DNA from: Oopsacas minuta
Taxonomy: Eukaryota; Porifera; Hexactinellida; Lyssacinosida; Leucopsacidae
Assembly: GCA_024704765.1 (NCBI GenBank)
Contig: JAKMXF010000318.1
Location: forward strand, 1-64,000
DNA: 64,000 nt
Reading direction: 5' to 3'
Made by a program: the position numbers and the translations under genes. This document shows positions 24,269 through 33,323 of this stretch, in pieces. Every line of letters starts with the position of its first letter. The first letter of the stretch is position 1. Below the pieces are notes generated by a model, which had not been told where the DNA came from, ran no database searches, and saw nothing but the letters and a program-made list of their open reading frames with translations.

Positions 24269-24784
24269 TGTAACTAATTAGCTAGCTGGAAATATTATAG
24301 AGTAGAATAAGAAGTACCTCTTCGAGAAACAAAATAGTACGTACAATTCAAGTGTACGTCATATGTGAATAGGGATTGTTTTATAATGAAAGATCATACG
24401 TCTTATCCGTGTATTACATATTGCAGAACTCGGAATTCAGTAGCTTATCCCCCTCTAACCGTCAATCTTAAATTTTCCTTTTGTAAATAAATTCTCTTAA
24501 GCTTAAGTACCTATAATTACCTGACATAGCAATGAATCCTGAAATTAATACACTAATTAAGTCAATTACGTACGTAATATTATGGAATACAAACTGGAGT
24601 GAGTTAGCCATGGTAAGCAAACATTAGATTGTAGATATTTAGATATTGTATGTGGAATCTAATAGCATTGACGGAGAGAGATATAGAGAGAATAGCCGTG
24701 ACTTATACAGAAGTTATTAAAATATATTTTACGAATATCTTATATTTATTAAAATTAGCTAACTTCAAATAATATCGTGTTTTA
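24269..24784. other. Divergent intergenic region with decayed MITE
   Basis: Between NDUFA1 (-) and an orphan (+), possibly a shared promoter region. Bases about 24313-24415 (GTACCTCTTCGAGAAACAAA ... CATACGTCTTATCC) are a degenerate copy of the family-1 MITE found at 31853. Confidence 0.45.
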
Positions 24785-24802
24785 TTGGGGTATATCGTCA
24801 AA

Positions 24803-25492
24803 ATGGGTGACGATCAGAAAATGTCTTACAATCAGAAAATGCGAAGGGAAGAGAGCATCTCTCATTTCCTAACTCAAGCGAGAGATTCAGGCTACGTAAT
24901 GGGGCCTGATAATGCTGATACATACACATACAAACTGATACAGACAATGACAGATCAAATAGAAAAGATGACTAATATCCCACCATTGAAAAACGGTTTA
25001 GGTTATATGCCTATAGGCTATACAGCCTATCAACATGGATTTCAACATCCAGGTATGAAGTATGAGAGGAGAATTGTTAGTTTATACGTGAAATTATACT
25101 CAGACCATAGAGGAGGTGAACAGAAAAGCAAATACATTGAGGAAGATGAGAAGAAAGTTGCTAGTTTAAGAGAGAAATTATACACATACCATAGAGGAGT
25201 TGAACAAAAAAGCCAATACATTAAGGATGATAAAGACATTGAGGAAGATGAATACCGTTTTGGGAAACTATATTTTATCATTGAAATTGAGAGAGATATA
25301 ATTGAATGGAAGCATAGGTTAACTGGTAAATGGTATATGGATAGATTGACTAAATCTTCTGATTATCATGTTGATATCTGGGGTTTGCCAGACAGTGGTA
25401 ATCCTAAGAAGAGGCAATGGGTTGATTTGGAACCTTTTAACGGAGACTTTCCGCGCCTACCAGTAAGAGAGGGTCAACGAAGGTTCGTATAG
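24803..25492 (+). CDS. Unrecognised protein with internal 28-residue duplication
   Basis: 229 residues from the ATG at 24803 (the frame is open 18 bases earlier, with no ATG). I do not recognise a family. The protein is Tyr-, Lys- and Glu-rich, with no signal peptide or membrane helix. An 84-bp in-frame tandem duplication (starts 25091 and 25175) encodes the related segments KLYSDHRGGEQKSKYI and KLYTYHRGVEQKSQYI. The C-terminus is rich in Trp, Pro and Arg (DIWGLPDSGNPKKRQWVDLE). It lies head-to-head with NDUFA1. A mitochondrial or ciliary role cannot be claimed from sequence. Confidence 0.6.
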   Translation: MGDDQKMSYNQKMRREESISHFLTQARDSGYVMGPDNADTYTYKLIQTMTDQIEKMTNIPPLKNGLGYMPIGYTAYQHGFQHPGMKYERRIVSLYVKLYSDHRGGEQKSKYIEEDEKKVASLREKLYTYHRGVEQKSQYIKDDKDIEEDEYRFGKLYFIIEIERDIIEWKHRLTGKWYMDRLTKSSDYHVDIWGLPDSGNPKKRQWVDLEPFNGDFPRLPVREGQRRFV

Positions 25493-25598
25493 TTTGGATT
25501 CAGATAAATTTGTATATTATTGGGCGTGTGTGTTTGTTAGCATGAGTATATAGCATGTAGTTTATAAAAGCATATTATTTTAAAATATTTATTAATAA
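25493..25598. other. Short convergent spacer
   Basis: 3' flank of the orphan; nothing recognised. Confidence 0.4.
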
Positions 25599-25769
25599 TA
25601 CAGTAAACTCCGTTAAAACCAAGCTGGATATAACCAAACTCCAGTTATAACGAAGTAATTCTTTACCCCCTATACTCCTCATATTGCTTGAAAATAATTG
25701 ATTCTACTCCGGTTATACGAAATGAAACCGGGGACCTAAACACTTCGTTTCTAACTAAAGTTTACTATA
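25599..25769. mobile_element. MITE, TA-flanked, CAGTAAACT terminal repeats
   Basis: TA then CAGTAAACTCCGTTAAAACC at the left end; the right end (CTAACTAAAGTTTACT, then ATA) is an imperfect inverted copy. No coding capacity. Related in style (CAGTA start, TA flanks) to family 1. Confidence 0.6.
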
Positions 25770-25949
25770 CACAAATTTTGAAACTGTATTTAAACCGCGG
25801 AGGTATACAACTAAATATAACTAGGAATACTGAGCCCAACTCAAGGTTAAATAAATAATCACACTAGTTACTTTTCGCGTAGAAGATATGGAAATCGCAC
25901 ACAAATAATACAAAAGCAGATTCCAAATTCGTATTAAATACAATGTAAA

Positions 25950-26926
25950 TTAGAGTTTGGATTGAAATAATTTATCATGCTCGATATGCTGGATTGTTTT
26001 GTCATCAGCATTAACAATTGAGTCAAATATACCGCGTTTTATTTTCTGTAAGTTTTCCCTGTCAAGAGTGTTATTACCGATAATACGTTTAGCTGCATCT
26101 TGAGCTGTTATCAACATCATTTCCATGCTTGATAGCTATAAATACAGATGGTAAACGTTAAAATTTGAAAAATAAGAATCGCATAGTTTTTTCTCGAAAC
26201 CCCTTCATTTTCAACATTTACTAATTTATATGGAAATAATATGAATTTTCCATCTTTTATGAGAAAAAACACCAGAAAAATCCAATATTTACACTTTCCG
26301 TGGATGGTTAGCAAGATGTCCTTTCATATAGCTCAGTTTCTGACAACTGAACCCTCAAATAATCAAACTATTGTATATAATTCAATATTAAAACTCACTT
26401 CATGTACTAATCCATACTGACAAGCTTTAGGCCCTGTAAACTGCATACTCAGTATAGCAATAGATTGAGTAGTGAGTGGTACTCTATGCTTTAACATCTC
26501 AATCAAAACTTGCAGGCCAAAGTGAACCCCTAACTTTGCTTCAGGAAAACACAAATACCCTCTATCTTCTCGCATTATTCTGTAATCATGGCATACAGCT
26601 AAAAAGGCGCCAGCACCATAGCAATGACCATTTATAGCTGCTATGGTAGGTATTGGAAAAGTCAGAATACGAACTGATAATTGGAACGAAATTTGCAAAG
26701 CTTTTTGTAAATCTAAAGACTTCATTTTGTTTAGTGTTTCAAGATCTAAACCTTGACTATAATTCTTACCATAGCCAATACTAACCATACAGGTAATCAG
26801 CTGATTAGCTTCTATCTCGTCTAGACATCTATTCATTTCTCGCACAGTATCAGCGTTGAAAACGTTTTTGTTATCATCCAAATGCCAAACGGCAAGAGTG
26901 TTAATAAATTCAACATAGAAAGGCAT
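25950..26926 (-). CDS. Peroxisomal enoyl-CoA delta-isomerase/hydratase-like protein
   Basis: Crotonase-fold enzyme, probably shifting enoyl-CoA double bonds during peroxisomal beta-oxidation of unsaturated fatty acids. Exons 26926-26399 and 26135-25950 (phase 0) give 237 residues. Seen: YGKNYSQGLDLE (oxyanion-hole strand), IPTIAAINGHCYGAGAFLAV with the crotonase G-x-C/A-x-GAG motif (about 98-117), HDYRIMREDRGYLCFPEAKLG. The second exon is helical and ends QSKL-stop, a consensus type-1 peroxisomal targeting signal (SKL), which is the main support for localisation. Length and sequence resemble plant and fungal short delta-isomerases more than long ACBP-fused ECI2. Substrate preference is inferred. 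Confidence 0.85.
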
Positions 26927-27391
26927 AACTAACTTTATCTCTAAAATATAATATCATTAAGAATTACTATAGTGGAATAAAGTTAATAATACATTAATAC
27001 GTATGTGCTATGTATTAATTAACTAGCTATTAGCTGTGTTAACTTCGAAATATTTCTCTTAGCTGCGCAATGCTAATTTGACGTGGAAAGTTTTCGATTG
27101 ACTATACACGTACATTGCCTCATTCTCTACAGTAGAACTCGGTTATGACGTACCCGGGTTGTGATTTGAGGAAATGTTTCTGTGTTTTGACATAAATTTC
27201 ACTACTATTATGATTCCATATCATGTATGTATATTTATCCTGGTGGATCCGCTACTGATCGCTGAGTACAGATTCTAACGAGTTCTATTGTATACTATTA
27301 ATTTTCCAGTACGTATAATCAACTATAGAAGTACAACAAAATGAGAAGAAAATCCTATAATATAACTATACTAAACTATACAAGAGAATAA
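26927..27391. other. Intergenic between isomerase gene and HPRT
   Basis: Mostly occupied by the MITE at 27128-27292; no other feature seen. Confidence 0.5.
27128..27292. mobile_element. Family-1 MITE copy
   Basis: TA-CAGTAGAACTCGGTTATGAC at the left end and AACGAGTTCTATTG-TA at the right end, inverted copies flanked by TA. The left 13 bp equal the terminus of the copy at 31853-32025. Confidence 0.65.
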
Positions 27392-28072
27392 CTAAGATTT
27401 GCTAGAAGAATACTTTACCTTTCCAGCATCGTTAATAACACAAATGTGAGGAAGATCACGGAAGTATTCATTGTAGTCCAAACCATAACCAACTATGAAC
27501 TTATCTGGTATATCAAATCCAACGAAATCAGGTTGGTATTCTATTGTTCTAGCTGGATTACGTTTCAGTAGTAGGGTAGCTACTTTCACTGAAGCTGGTT
27601 GAAACTTTGAAATATGTGAGTTGAGTTTCAGAATAGTCGCTCCTGTATCGACAATGTCTTCAACAATCAGAACGTGTTTTCCTTTCACACGAGTAAAATC
27701 TTCATGCCCAACTACTTTAACATCTCCAGTACTCGAATCATCAACATAACTTTTCATTCGAATAAAATCTATATCCAATTGCAAACTTTTGTGTTTGTAT
27801 ACACAATTAAGAGATTGTATCTTATCAATTAGATCCGAGTAGAATTGGTATGCACCCTTGAGTACACATAACATCACAAGAGGACCTGTAAGATCACGTA
27901 TAATCTCATAGGCTAGTTTCTCTGCTCTGTCTACTATTAGACCGTGTGGTATCATGACGTAGGATAAGTCATTTATGTAGTGTGCTGGTATTAGGAATGA
28001 TTCTAAGGGATAAGATTGAGTATCTGTTATCGGTATACTTCTCAGTTTATCTTTATCTGTAGTTTCTGCCAT
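27392..28072 (-). CDS. HPRT1: Hypoxanthine-guanine phosphoribosyltransferase
   Basis: Purine salvage: transfers phosphoribose from PRPP to hypoxanthine or guanine. 226 residues, single exon (human 218). The PRPP-binding motif VLIVEDIVDTGAT lies near residues 133-145. Also seen: IPHGLIVDRAEKLAYEI at the N-terminus, VLKGAYQFYSDL (loop with the cis-peptide Leu-Lys), DFIRMKSY with the flexible-loop Ser-Tyr, and PDFVGFDIPDKFIVGYGLDY with the purine-contacting Lys, Phe/Ile region. All expected active-site elements are present. Confidence 0.95.
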   Translation of the reverse strand: MAETTDKDKLRSIPITDTQSYPLESFLIPAHYINDLSYVMIPHGLIVDRAEKLAYEIIRDLTGPLVMLCVLKGAYQFYSDLIDKIQSLNCVYKHKSLQLDIDFIRMKSYVDDSSTGDVKVVGHEDFTRVKGKHVLIVEDIVDTGATILKLNSHISKFQPASVKVATLLLKRNPARTIEYQPDFVGFDIPDKFIVGYGLDYNEYFRDLPHICVINDAGKVKYSSSKS

Positions 28073-28920
28073 CTGAGTATGTTACGTATTAGTAGTAATT
28101 TACAGATATTAATTACCGGTATTATTTACGGATATAACGATAAATTAGTCTTAAACTCAACTGCGATTGACAATGCTAAATCAAATTACAATAGCAACAT
28201 ATTCCCTGATTATATTCACCTCGATCTGAGACTCAATGATTATCCAGTTTCTTTGGGATTGGATATGGTTCCTCTAATAGCAAATCGGTATTAGCAAGGA
28301 AAGGTTTGCAAAATACGAATTGTTAATAGGCGAACTCTATCGTATTATGGATAGAAAATCTACTAAATAACCGAATGGCCGTAAGCAAAGCATGAGGTTA
28401 GGGATATGAGCATTTGATCTCACATAGCCTCAAATAAATTGTTTCAGAAAAATTTCTTTCAAAAATATCCATCTCTTTCTATCCTTAAGTATTGGGGTAC
28501 TCAACAAAAATGCTTTGAAAATTGAAATTCAAAATATATGCAAGATAATACATCTGTTAGATTGGTTACTTGTTCACGGGTAATATAGCAGTAATACGAT
28601 TCTATTCAATTTAATTATTCGCCAGTCAGATGGCCAGACGTACTAGTTACGAAGGGTTCAAGAATTCAAAAGTTTAGCCTTATTCGCTAAAATCAAATAT
28701 CAAATTAATGAATTAAAATTCTTCTTAGAAATGATACTCCACGTGGAAGTAATACAGACAAATATCAAATATCTTATCGATATCATATCTATAGTGTTAT
28801 ATCATTTGACCTAATTATGTTCTGAAGTCATCCAACGTAATTGTGTAAAATCTAAAAATAAGTTTGATAGAAAGTTGTATTGCATTAAAACAGATAAATA
28901 GGAGGAATATTTTATTAAAT
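28073..28920. other. Divergent intergenic region, HPRT to ferritin
   Basis: About 1 kb that must hold both promoters. AT-rich; no gene. A small open frame at 28016-28294 overlaps the HPRT start antisense and shows no protein features. Confidence 0.5.
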
Positions 28921-28967
28921 TTAATTATTCACTACTTCCTTTCTACAACTCAAACCAATAACTCCTG

Positions 28968-29003
28968 TCGAATCCCGCAGTAGCAGTGACTACTCAGATT
29001 TAA
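28968..29003 (+). promoter_or_regulatory. Iron-responsive element in ferritin 5' leader
   Basis: CAGTGA hexaloop at 28984-28989, closed by a perfect 5-bp stem AGTAG (28979-28983) / CTACT (28990-28994), with an unpaired C at 28978 directly 5' of the upper stem. This is the canonical IRE layout (CAGUGN loop, 5 bp, C bulge). The lower stem pairs only weakly. It sits about 60-80 bases upstream of the ferritin ATG, as expected for translational control by IRP1. Assignment to the mRNA leader assumes transcription starts upstream of 28968 with no intron. Confidence 0.75.
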
Positions 29004-29057
29004 AGGAAATTTTCAAATTTTTAACGTAAAACTAAATATCTAAAATAACCAGAGAAA

Positions 29058-29588
29058 ATGGCATCAAGCTCAGATCAATACCCAGTGAGGCAAAACTACC
29101 ATCCCGTTTCAGAGGGAGCTATCAATAAGCAGATCAACATGGAGCTACACGCGTTCTACACCTATCTGTCGATGGCATACCATTTCGACAGACACGATGT
29201 AGGGCTTCAGGGCTTCCATGAGTTCTTCAAGAAGCGATCTGGTGAGGAACTAGAGCATGCACAAAAGTTCATGAAGTACCAGAATACCCGTGGGGGTACA
29301 ATCGTCATTCAAGATATCAAGAAGCCTATTAAGGACAGCTGGGGCTCCTGTCTCGAGGCGATGGAAGGTGCACTCAACCTTGAGAGAACTGTCAACGATT
29401 CTCTTCTGAAACTACACGCGACTGCTTCAGGAAACAATGACGCGCATCTTTGCGACTTCCTAGAAAGCGAATACCTCGATGAGCAAGTGGAAGATATCAA
29501 GAAGCTGGGCGAACATATTACCAATTTGAAACGTGTTGGTACTGGACTGGGAGAGTACATGTTCGATAAGGAGACCCTTAAGGACTAG
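29058..29588 (+). CDS. Ferritin, H-type (ferroxidase) subunit
   Basis: Iron-storage shell subunit that oxidises Fe2+. 176 residues without signal peptide, so cytosolic. Ferroxidase ligands are all present: Glu in [13 protein letters not shown] (with the conserved Tyr), EELEHAQKF supplying Glu and His, Glu in LNLERTVND, Gln in YLDEQVEDI. Codons are clearly richer in G/C than in neighbouring genes (many ATC, AAG, CTC), consistent with selection for high expression. An IRE lies upstream. The polyadenylation signal AATAAA is at 29702-29707. Confidence 0.96.
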   Translation: MASSSDQYPVRQNYHPVSEGAINKQINMELHAFYTYLSMAYHFDRHDVGLQGFHEFFKKRSGEELEHAQKFMKYQNTRGGTIVIQDIKKPIKDSWGSCLEAMEGALNLERTVNDSLLKLHATASGNNDAHLCDFLESEYLDEQVEDIKKLGEHITNLKRVGTGLGEYMFDKETLKD

Positions 29589-29701
29589 TACTTCCTACCC
29601 CTGGTTGTACTATTCATGAACATTTGTATTATGTTATAGAGCCTTGTTAAGGTACTGGTAATAGACCAGTAGTAGTAGTTGTTGTTATTATGTGAGTTTA
29701 C

Positions 29702-29707
29702 AATAAA
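29702..29707 (+). terminator. Poly(A) signal of ferritin
   Basis: AATAAA about 115 bases after the ferritin stop codon, in an otherwise noncoding 3' flank. Confidence 0.6.
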
Positions 29708-29912
29708 AAGTGAAAAAGTAAGTAAAGTGGGTTGGATATGGCAATTCATAAAAGCAGTACAATTATCATCAAGACATTAAAATGCAAATCTGATTGGTTA
29801 AAATTAACAACAAAATAATGTGAAAACTTCCCAAAAAGTACCGATTATTATCTGTAAATATACAATAGAATATTATGTTAATATTATAATTAATGAGAAA
29901 TTAAGTGACATA

Positions 29913-30452
29913 TCAGTTCGCATTATTATCTGTATTGAATTTTAATTGAAACTCTTTACATAATTCAAGATTTTTTCTAATTTCGTGTAATTCATCTTCT
30001 TTCCCTTCTAACAACTTTTTTGCCGTTACCAAACCTTCGAATTTAACCAAATTATCTTGTATATCTTTGTCAATATTCTTCAAAGCCTGTTTATATTCAA
30101 TATTGTCAGAACACAAATCATTTTTGGCAATCAAAAGTTTACATGAAATGTCTTCAATAATATTTTGAATTCTTGGCGATTCATAAGCTAACATCTCAAT
30201 AGAACCTTCTATACATTGTTTCTTACATTTCTCGACATACTCATCATCCGTTACAGTTGTTTGAATAAGATTAGTAACATCTGCCGTTGCATTTGCAATG
30301 AAATCATGAATTAACAATAAAAATTTGGGGAATAAATCGCGTATATCTTCTCCCAATATTATTTTAGTGCATAAAGCACCGGCAAGGTCTTCTCTTAAGG
30401 GAGAAGTATCTTCATCGAATTTCAACCTTTTTTTTGGAGTTTCTTCTGACAT
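29913..30452 (-). CDS. Unrecognised coiled-coil nuclear-type protein
   Basis: 179 residues, single exon, preceded by a MSEETPKKRLKF start that could act as a nuclear signal. The rest is predicted helical, with heptad-like Lys/Glu/Leu patterning from about residue 95 to the end (NIDKDIQDNLVKFEG, KEDELHEIRKNLELC). No catalytic motif. It could be a small subunit of a complex such as a kinetochore component, but I cannot place it. Confidence 0.65.
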   Translation of the reverse strand: MSEETPKKRLKFDEDTSPLREDLAGALCTKIILGEDIRDLFPKFLLLIHDFIANATADVTNLIQTTVTDDEYVEKCKKQCIEGSIEMLAYESPRIQNIIEDISCKLLIAKNDLCSDNIEYKQALKNIDKDIQDNLVKFEGLVTAKKLLEGKEDELHEIRKNLELCKEFQLKFNTDNNAN

Positions 30453-30747
30453 AATGAGTAGCTGACGTAAGAAAATTTGTAATAAGGAGTAAGGTAGAAA
30501 TTTGTTTCATGTAACACCCCAAAAATTTCGGTCATTAATATAATGCATAACTTTATTTAAGTGCATAGACCATGGATAGTGCATACCTAAAGATAATGAA
30601 ATACTCACACTAAGTTTATTACAATAGTCGAACCAAGAATATACGTATGACTCGCAGGCCAATTGATAGCTAATATAACAATAAATATTCACTCAAACTA
30701 TAACTCTGAAATATTAATACACTACCCACTTCCTATATTGTAATTTC

Positions 30748-32896
30748 TTATTTTTCGTTAACTACCTTAGAGATACAGTTCACGACATATTCAATATTAT
30801 TATTGGATAAAGATACCATGGATATACGTCCGTCCTTGGTCATGAATATAGCGTGCTCTTCTCTCAAGAGTGTGACTTGATCAGTTTCAAGCCCTGAATA
30901 GCAGAACATTCCAATCTGCCGGGTTATATGCGGCCATTTTCGGTTTGTATTTGTTTCAAGTCCAAGTTGTAGAGCTTTTCGCATATCACTGATTCTGCCT
31001 GACATTATTTTCAATTCTGCGAGCCATTCCTTGTAGAGATCTTTGTTACGCCAAACTTCAACAGCTAGTCTAGCACCATGGATAGGAGGATTTGAGTAGG
31101 TCGGACGGATTAAGATTTTAATCTGGGACATTACACGGTCTTTTTCTTCCTAAATAAAGTACAATCTCGATAATACATTTACCATTTAATTTCTTACTAA
31201 TTGTGTATTATACAACCATGGATATATACTTACTTTAGAAGCAGTAACTACGTGTAATGCTCCAGTTCTCTCGCCATATAATCCTAGATTCTTAGCACAA
31301 GATTGTGTTACTACAGGTTGTAGACCTTCTCGCTCTAGCAGTCTGACAGCAAACGCATCTCTGTCTAAATCCCCAGTAGCGAATCCTTGGTAAGCCATGT
31401 CAATAAATGGAAGATGGCCTTTCTCCTTCAACACCTGAAAAAATCCATTTGGAAATATATATTTACAAACTTTAATTTAGCATTAAAGAACTTAAAAGTC
31501 TTTAAACTCCACATTGAATTAAATAGATTTCTTATAACAGAATTATCTGATCTCGAGAAGAACTAAGTTATAGTTAATTGCGTTTTTTCTCACCTTGCCT
31601 ATATCTCTCCACTGCTGTTGAGTAGGATCTACTCCTGTAGGATTGTGTGCAGATGCGTGTAGTAGTATTATAGAACCAGATGGTAATTCTCTCAAGTCCT
31701 TCAACATTCCATCTGCGTTTAATCCACAGGTACTTTTGTCGTAGTATGTGTAGGTATTTGCTTCTAATCCAGCGGATTTAAACACCTGTGCATGGTTACC
31801 CCAAGTCTGATTGGAATGATACACAACCTATAAGTTGAATAAAATTGTTAAATACAGTAGAACTCGGATAAGACGTACCCCTCGGGAAACAGAAATTAGT
31901 ACGTCTTAACCGAGTGTACGTCTCATCCGAATATGTTTGCATTACAAATAATGATGACTGATATTTTGGGATATAAGAAATAGTACGTCTTAACCGAGTG
32001 TACGTCTTATCCGAGTTCTACTGTAACAAATTGAATAATATAACTAAAATTTTCTTTTCAGCAAAAATTCCTTATCCGTAGTTGCTAAACATATTCAAGC
32101 GTAAAACACAAAAATGCGGTTTCTGAAGTGATACGATATTCTAAATTTTTCAGTTTTGTAACTCTATATGGATTGTTAAAAGTTTTATGGCATTTTAAAA
32201 CTTGTCAAAGGTAGACCTTATGGAAGACGACCACTATATCATATGGCCGTTAGATAAAGGAACTTGTAGACAGGTTCAGCGCCAGTAAGGAACCAAAAAT
32301 GGTGGGCGCTATAGAGAGGTCATTATAATGGGAAATCGGACGGGATTGTTATTAGGTGGCCGCTATGTGCAGGTGAACGTTAAGCAAGTTTGACTGTATT
32401 AAATATTAATCAAATTTTCACAAATAATTCCAAAATTCCATACCTTGTGAGGATAGAACTTAGCAAAGAATGTAGAAGCTAGATATAAAGATCCTGTACC
32501 AGATATACTCTGTACTGTAGCAATTCTCCCATCAGATAATCCAGGAGAATCCTCTCCAAACGTTAACTTAGCTGCATCCGCACAAAAATCAGCAAAACCA
32601 GACATACCAGCATACTCTTTATCAAGGTTACGGTCAAGTATTATTTTCTCTGCCTTTTTAATACAATTCAATACATACGGATTACCATATTCATCTCTAT
32701 AAGCTCCCATGGCTAGGTTGACCTTATTTGGGTGTGTAGAGTTCTTAAATGCTTCCACAAGGCCGAATATATTGTCAGGAGGTCCCATCTCTACTCCTGA
32801 CCAGAAATAACGTATTGGTGTTGTGTTTCTCTGTAGAGTGTATTGTGTAGGTCGAAGGAATGGCCGCAGTAATGACTTTGTTACCATTCTATACAT
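30748..32896 (-). CDS. GOT2: Aspartate aminotransferase, mitochondrial
   Basis: PLP enzyme of the malate-aspartate shuttle, interconverting aspartate/2-oxoglutarate and oxaloacetate/glutamate. Four exons, all phase 0: 32896-32444, 31827-31594, 31434-31234, 31149-30748; 429 residues (human 430). The N-terminus is Arg-rich and hydroxylated without acids (MYRMVTKSLLRPFLRPTQY), a matrix-targeting sequence. Seen: FWSGVEMGPPDNIFGLVEAF, ISGTGSLYLASTFFAKF, LHASAHNPTGVDPTQQQW (cofactor Asn/Pro-Thr-Gly), SCAKNLGLYGER with the PLP Lys, and RPTYSNPPIHGARL with the substrate Arg region. Intron 1 contains the best-preserved MITE of the window. Confidence 0.95.
31853..32025. mobile_element. Intact family-1 MITE in GOT2 intron 1
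   Basis: TA, then CAGTAGAACTCGGATAAGAC and GTAC (24-bp terminal repeat, 31855-31878), repeated exactly in inverse at 32000-32023, then TA. Body 169 bp, no open frame. Inside, a block of TAGTACGTCTTAACCGAGTG type occurs twice (near 31897 and 31981). The TA target site and CAGTA terminus fit pogo/Tigger-type (Tc1-mariner superfamily) non-autonomous elements. Perfect ends suggest recent movement. Confidence 0.85.
32216..32398. repeat. Second, truncated transposon-like segment in GOT2 intron 1
   Basis: Right end reads AAGTTTGACTG-TA; subterminal parts TATGGCCGTTAGATAA and GGTGGCCGCTATGTG are partly inverted. No matching left terminus is visible, so it is probably a decayed element of a different family. 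Confidence 0.35.
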
Positions 32897-33323
32897 CTTT
32901 AATGGAATAGGTCAGTGGGAATAATTTTATAGAATTGAAGCTACAAACTCAAGTAATAAGAAATCTGAGGGAAATATTGGTAGCGGAACATAGTATATTA
33001 CTGATATTAGTAGTCTGGGACGGATAATTACACGTATTGTCATGTTTCAGGATGACACAACAGTAAAAAATTCCGAAATTCGGGACAATTGGCAAACGTT
33101 GATTAGCACACATCGGCACAATCTATGACCAATTTGTGAATGGCTATTTTCTGCAAACATTCAAAAGATCACACAATGAACAACATTTCGCAGTTTTGAG
33201 TACATAAATGGACGAAAATCTTTTGAGATATAACCATGCAGATAGTGTTTGAAAATCGTGGATCAATGATTTTCGAATGAGAAAATAAAAATAAAATATG
33301 TAATTATTTCATTTCTATAATAT
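32897..33323. other. Intergenic between GOT2 and PPR-like gene
   Basis: 427 bp, AT-rich; GOT2 promoter expected here. Nothing specific recognised. Confidence 0.45.

Noticed and set aside
30507..30692. 61-residue minus-strand open frame between the coiled-coil orphan and GOT2
   Set aside because: No features, and located in AT-rich 3' flank.
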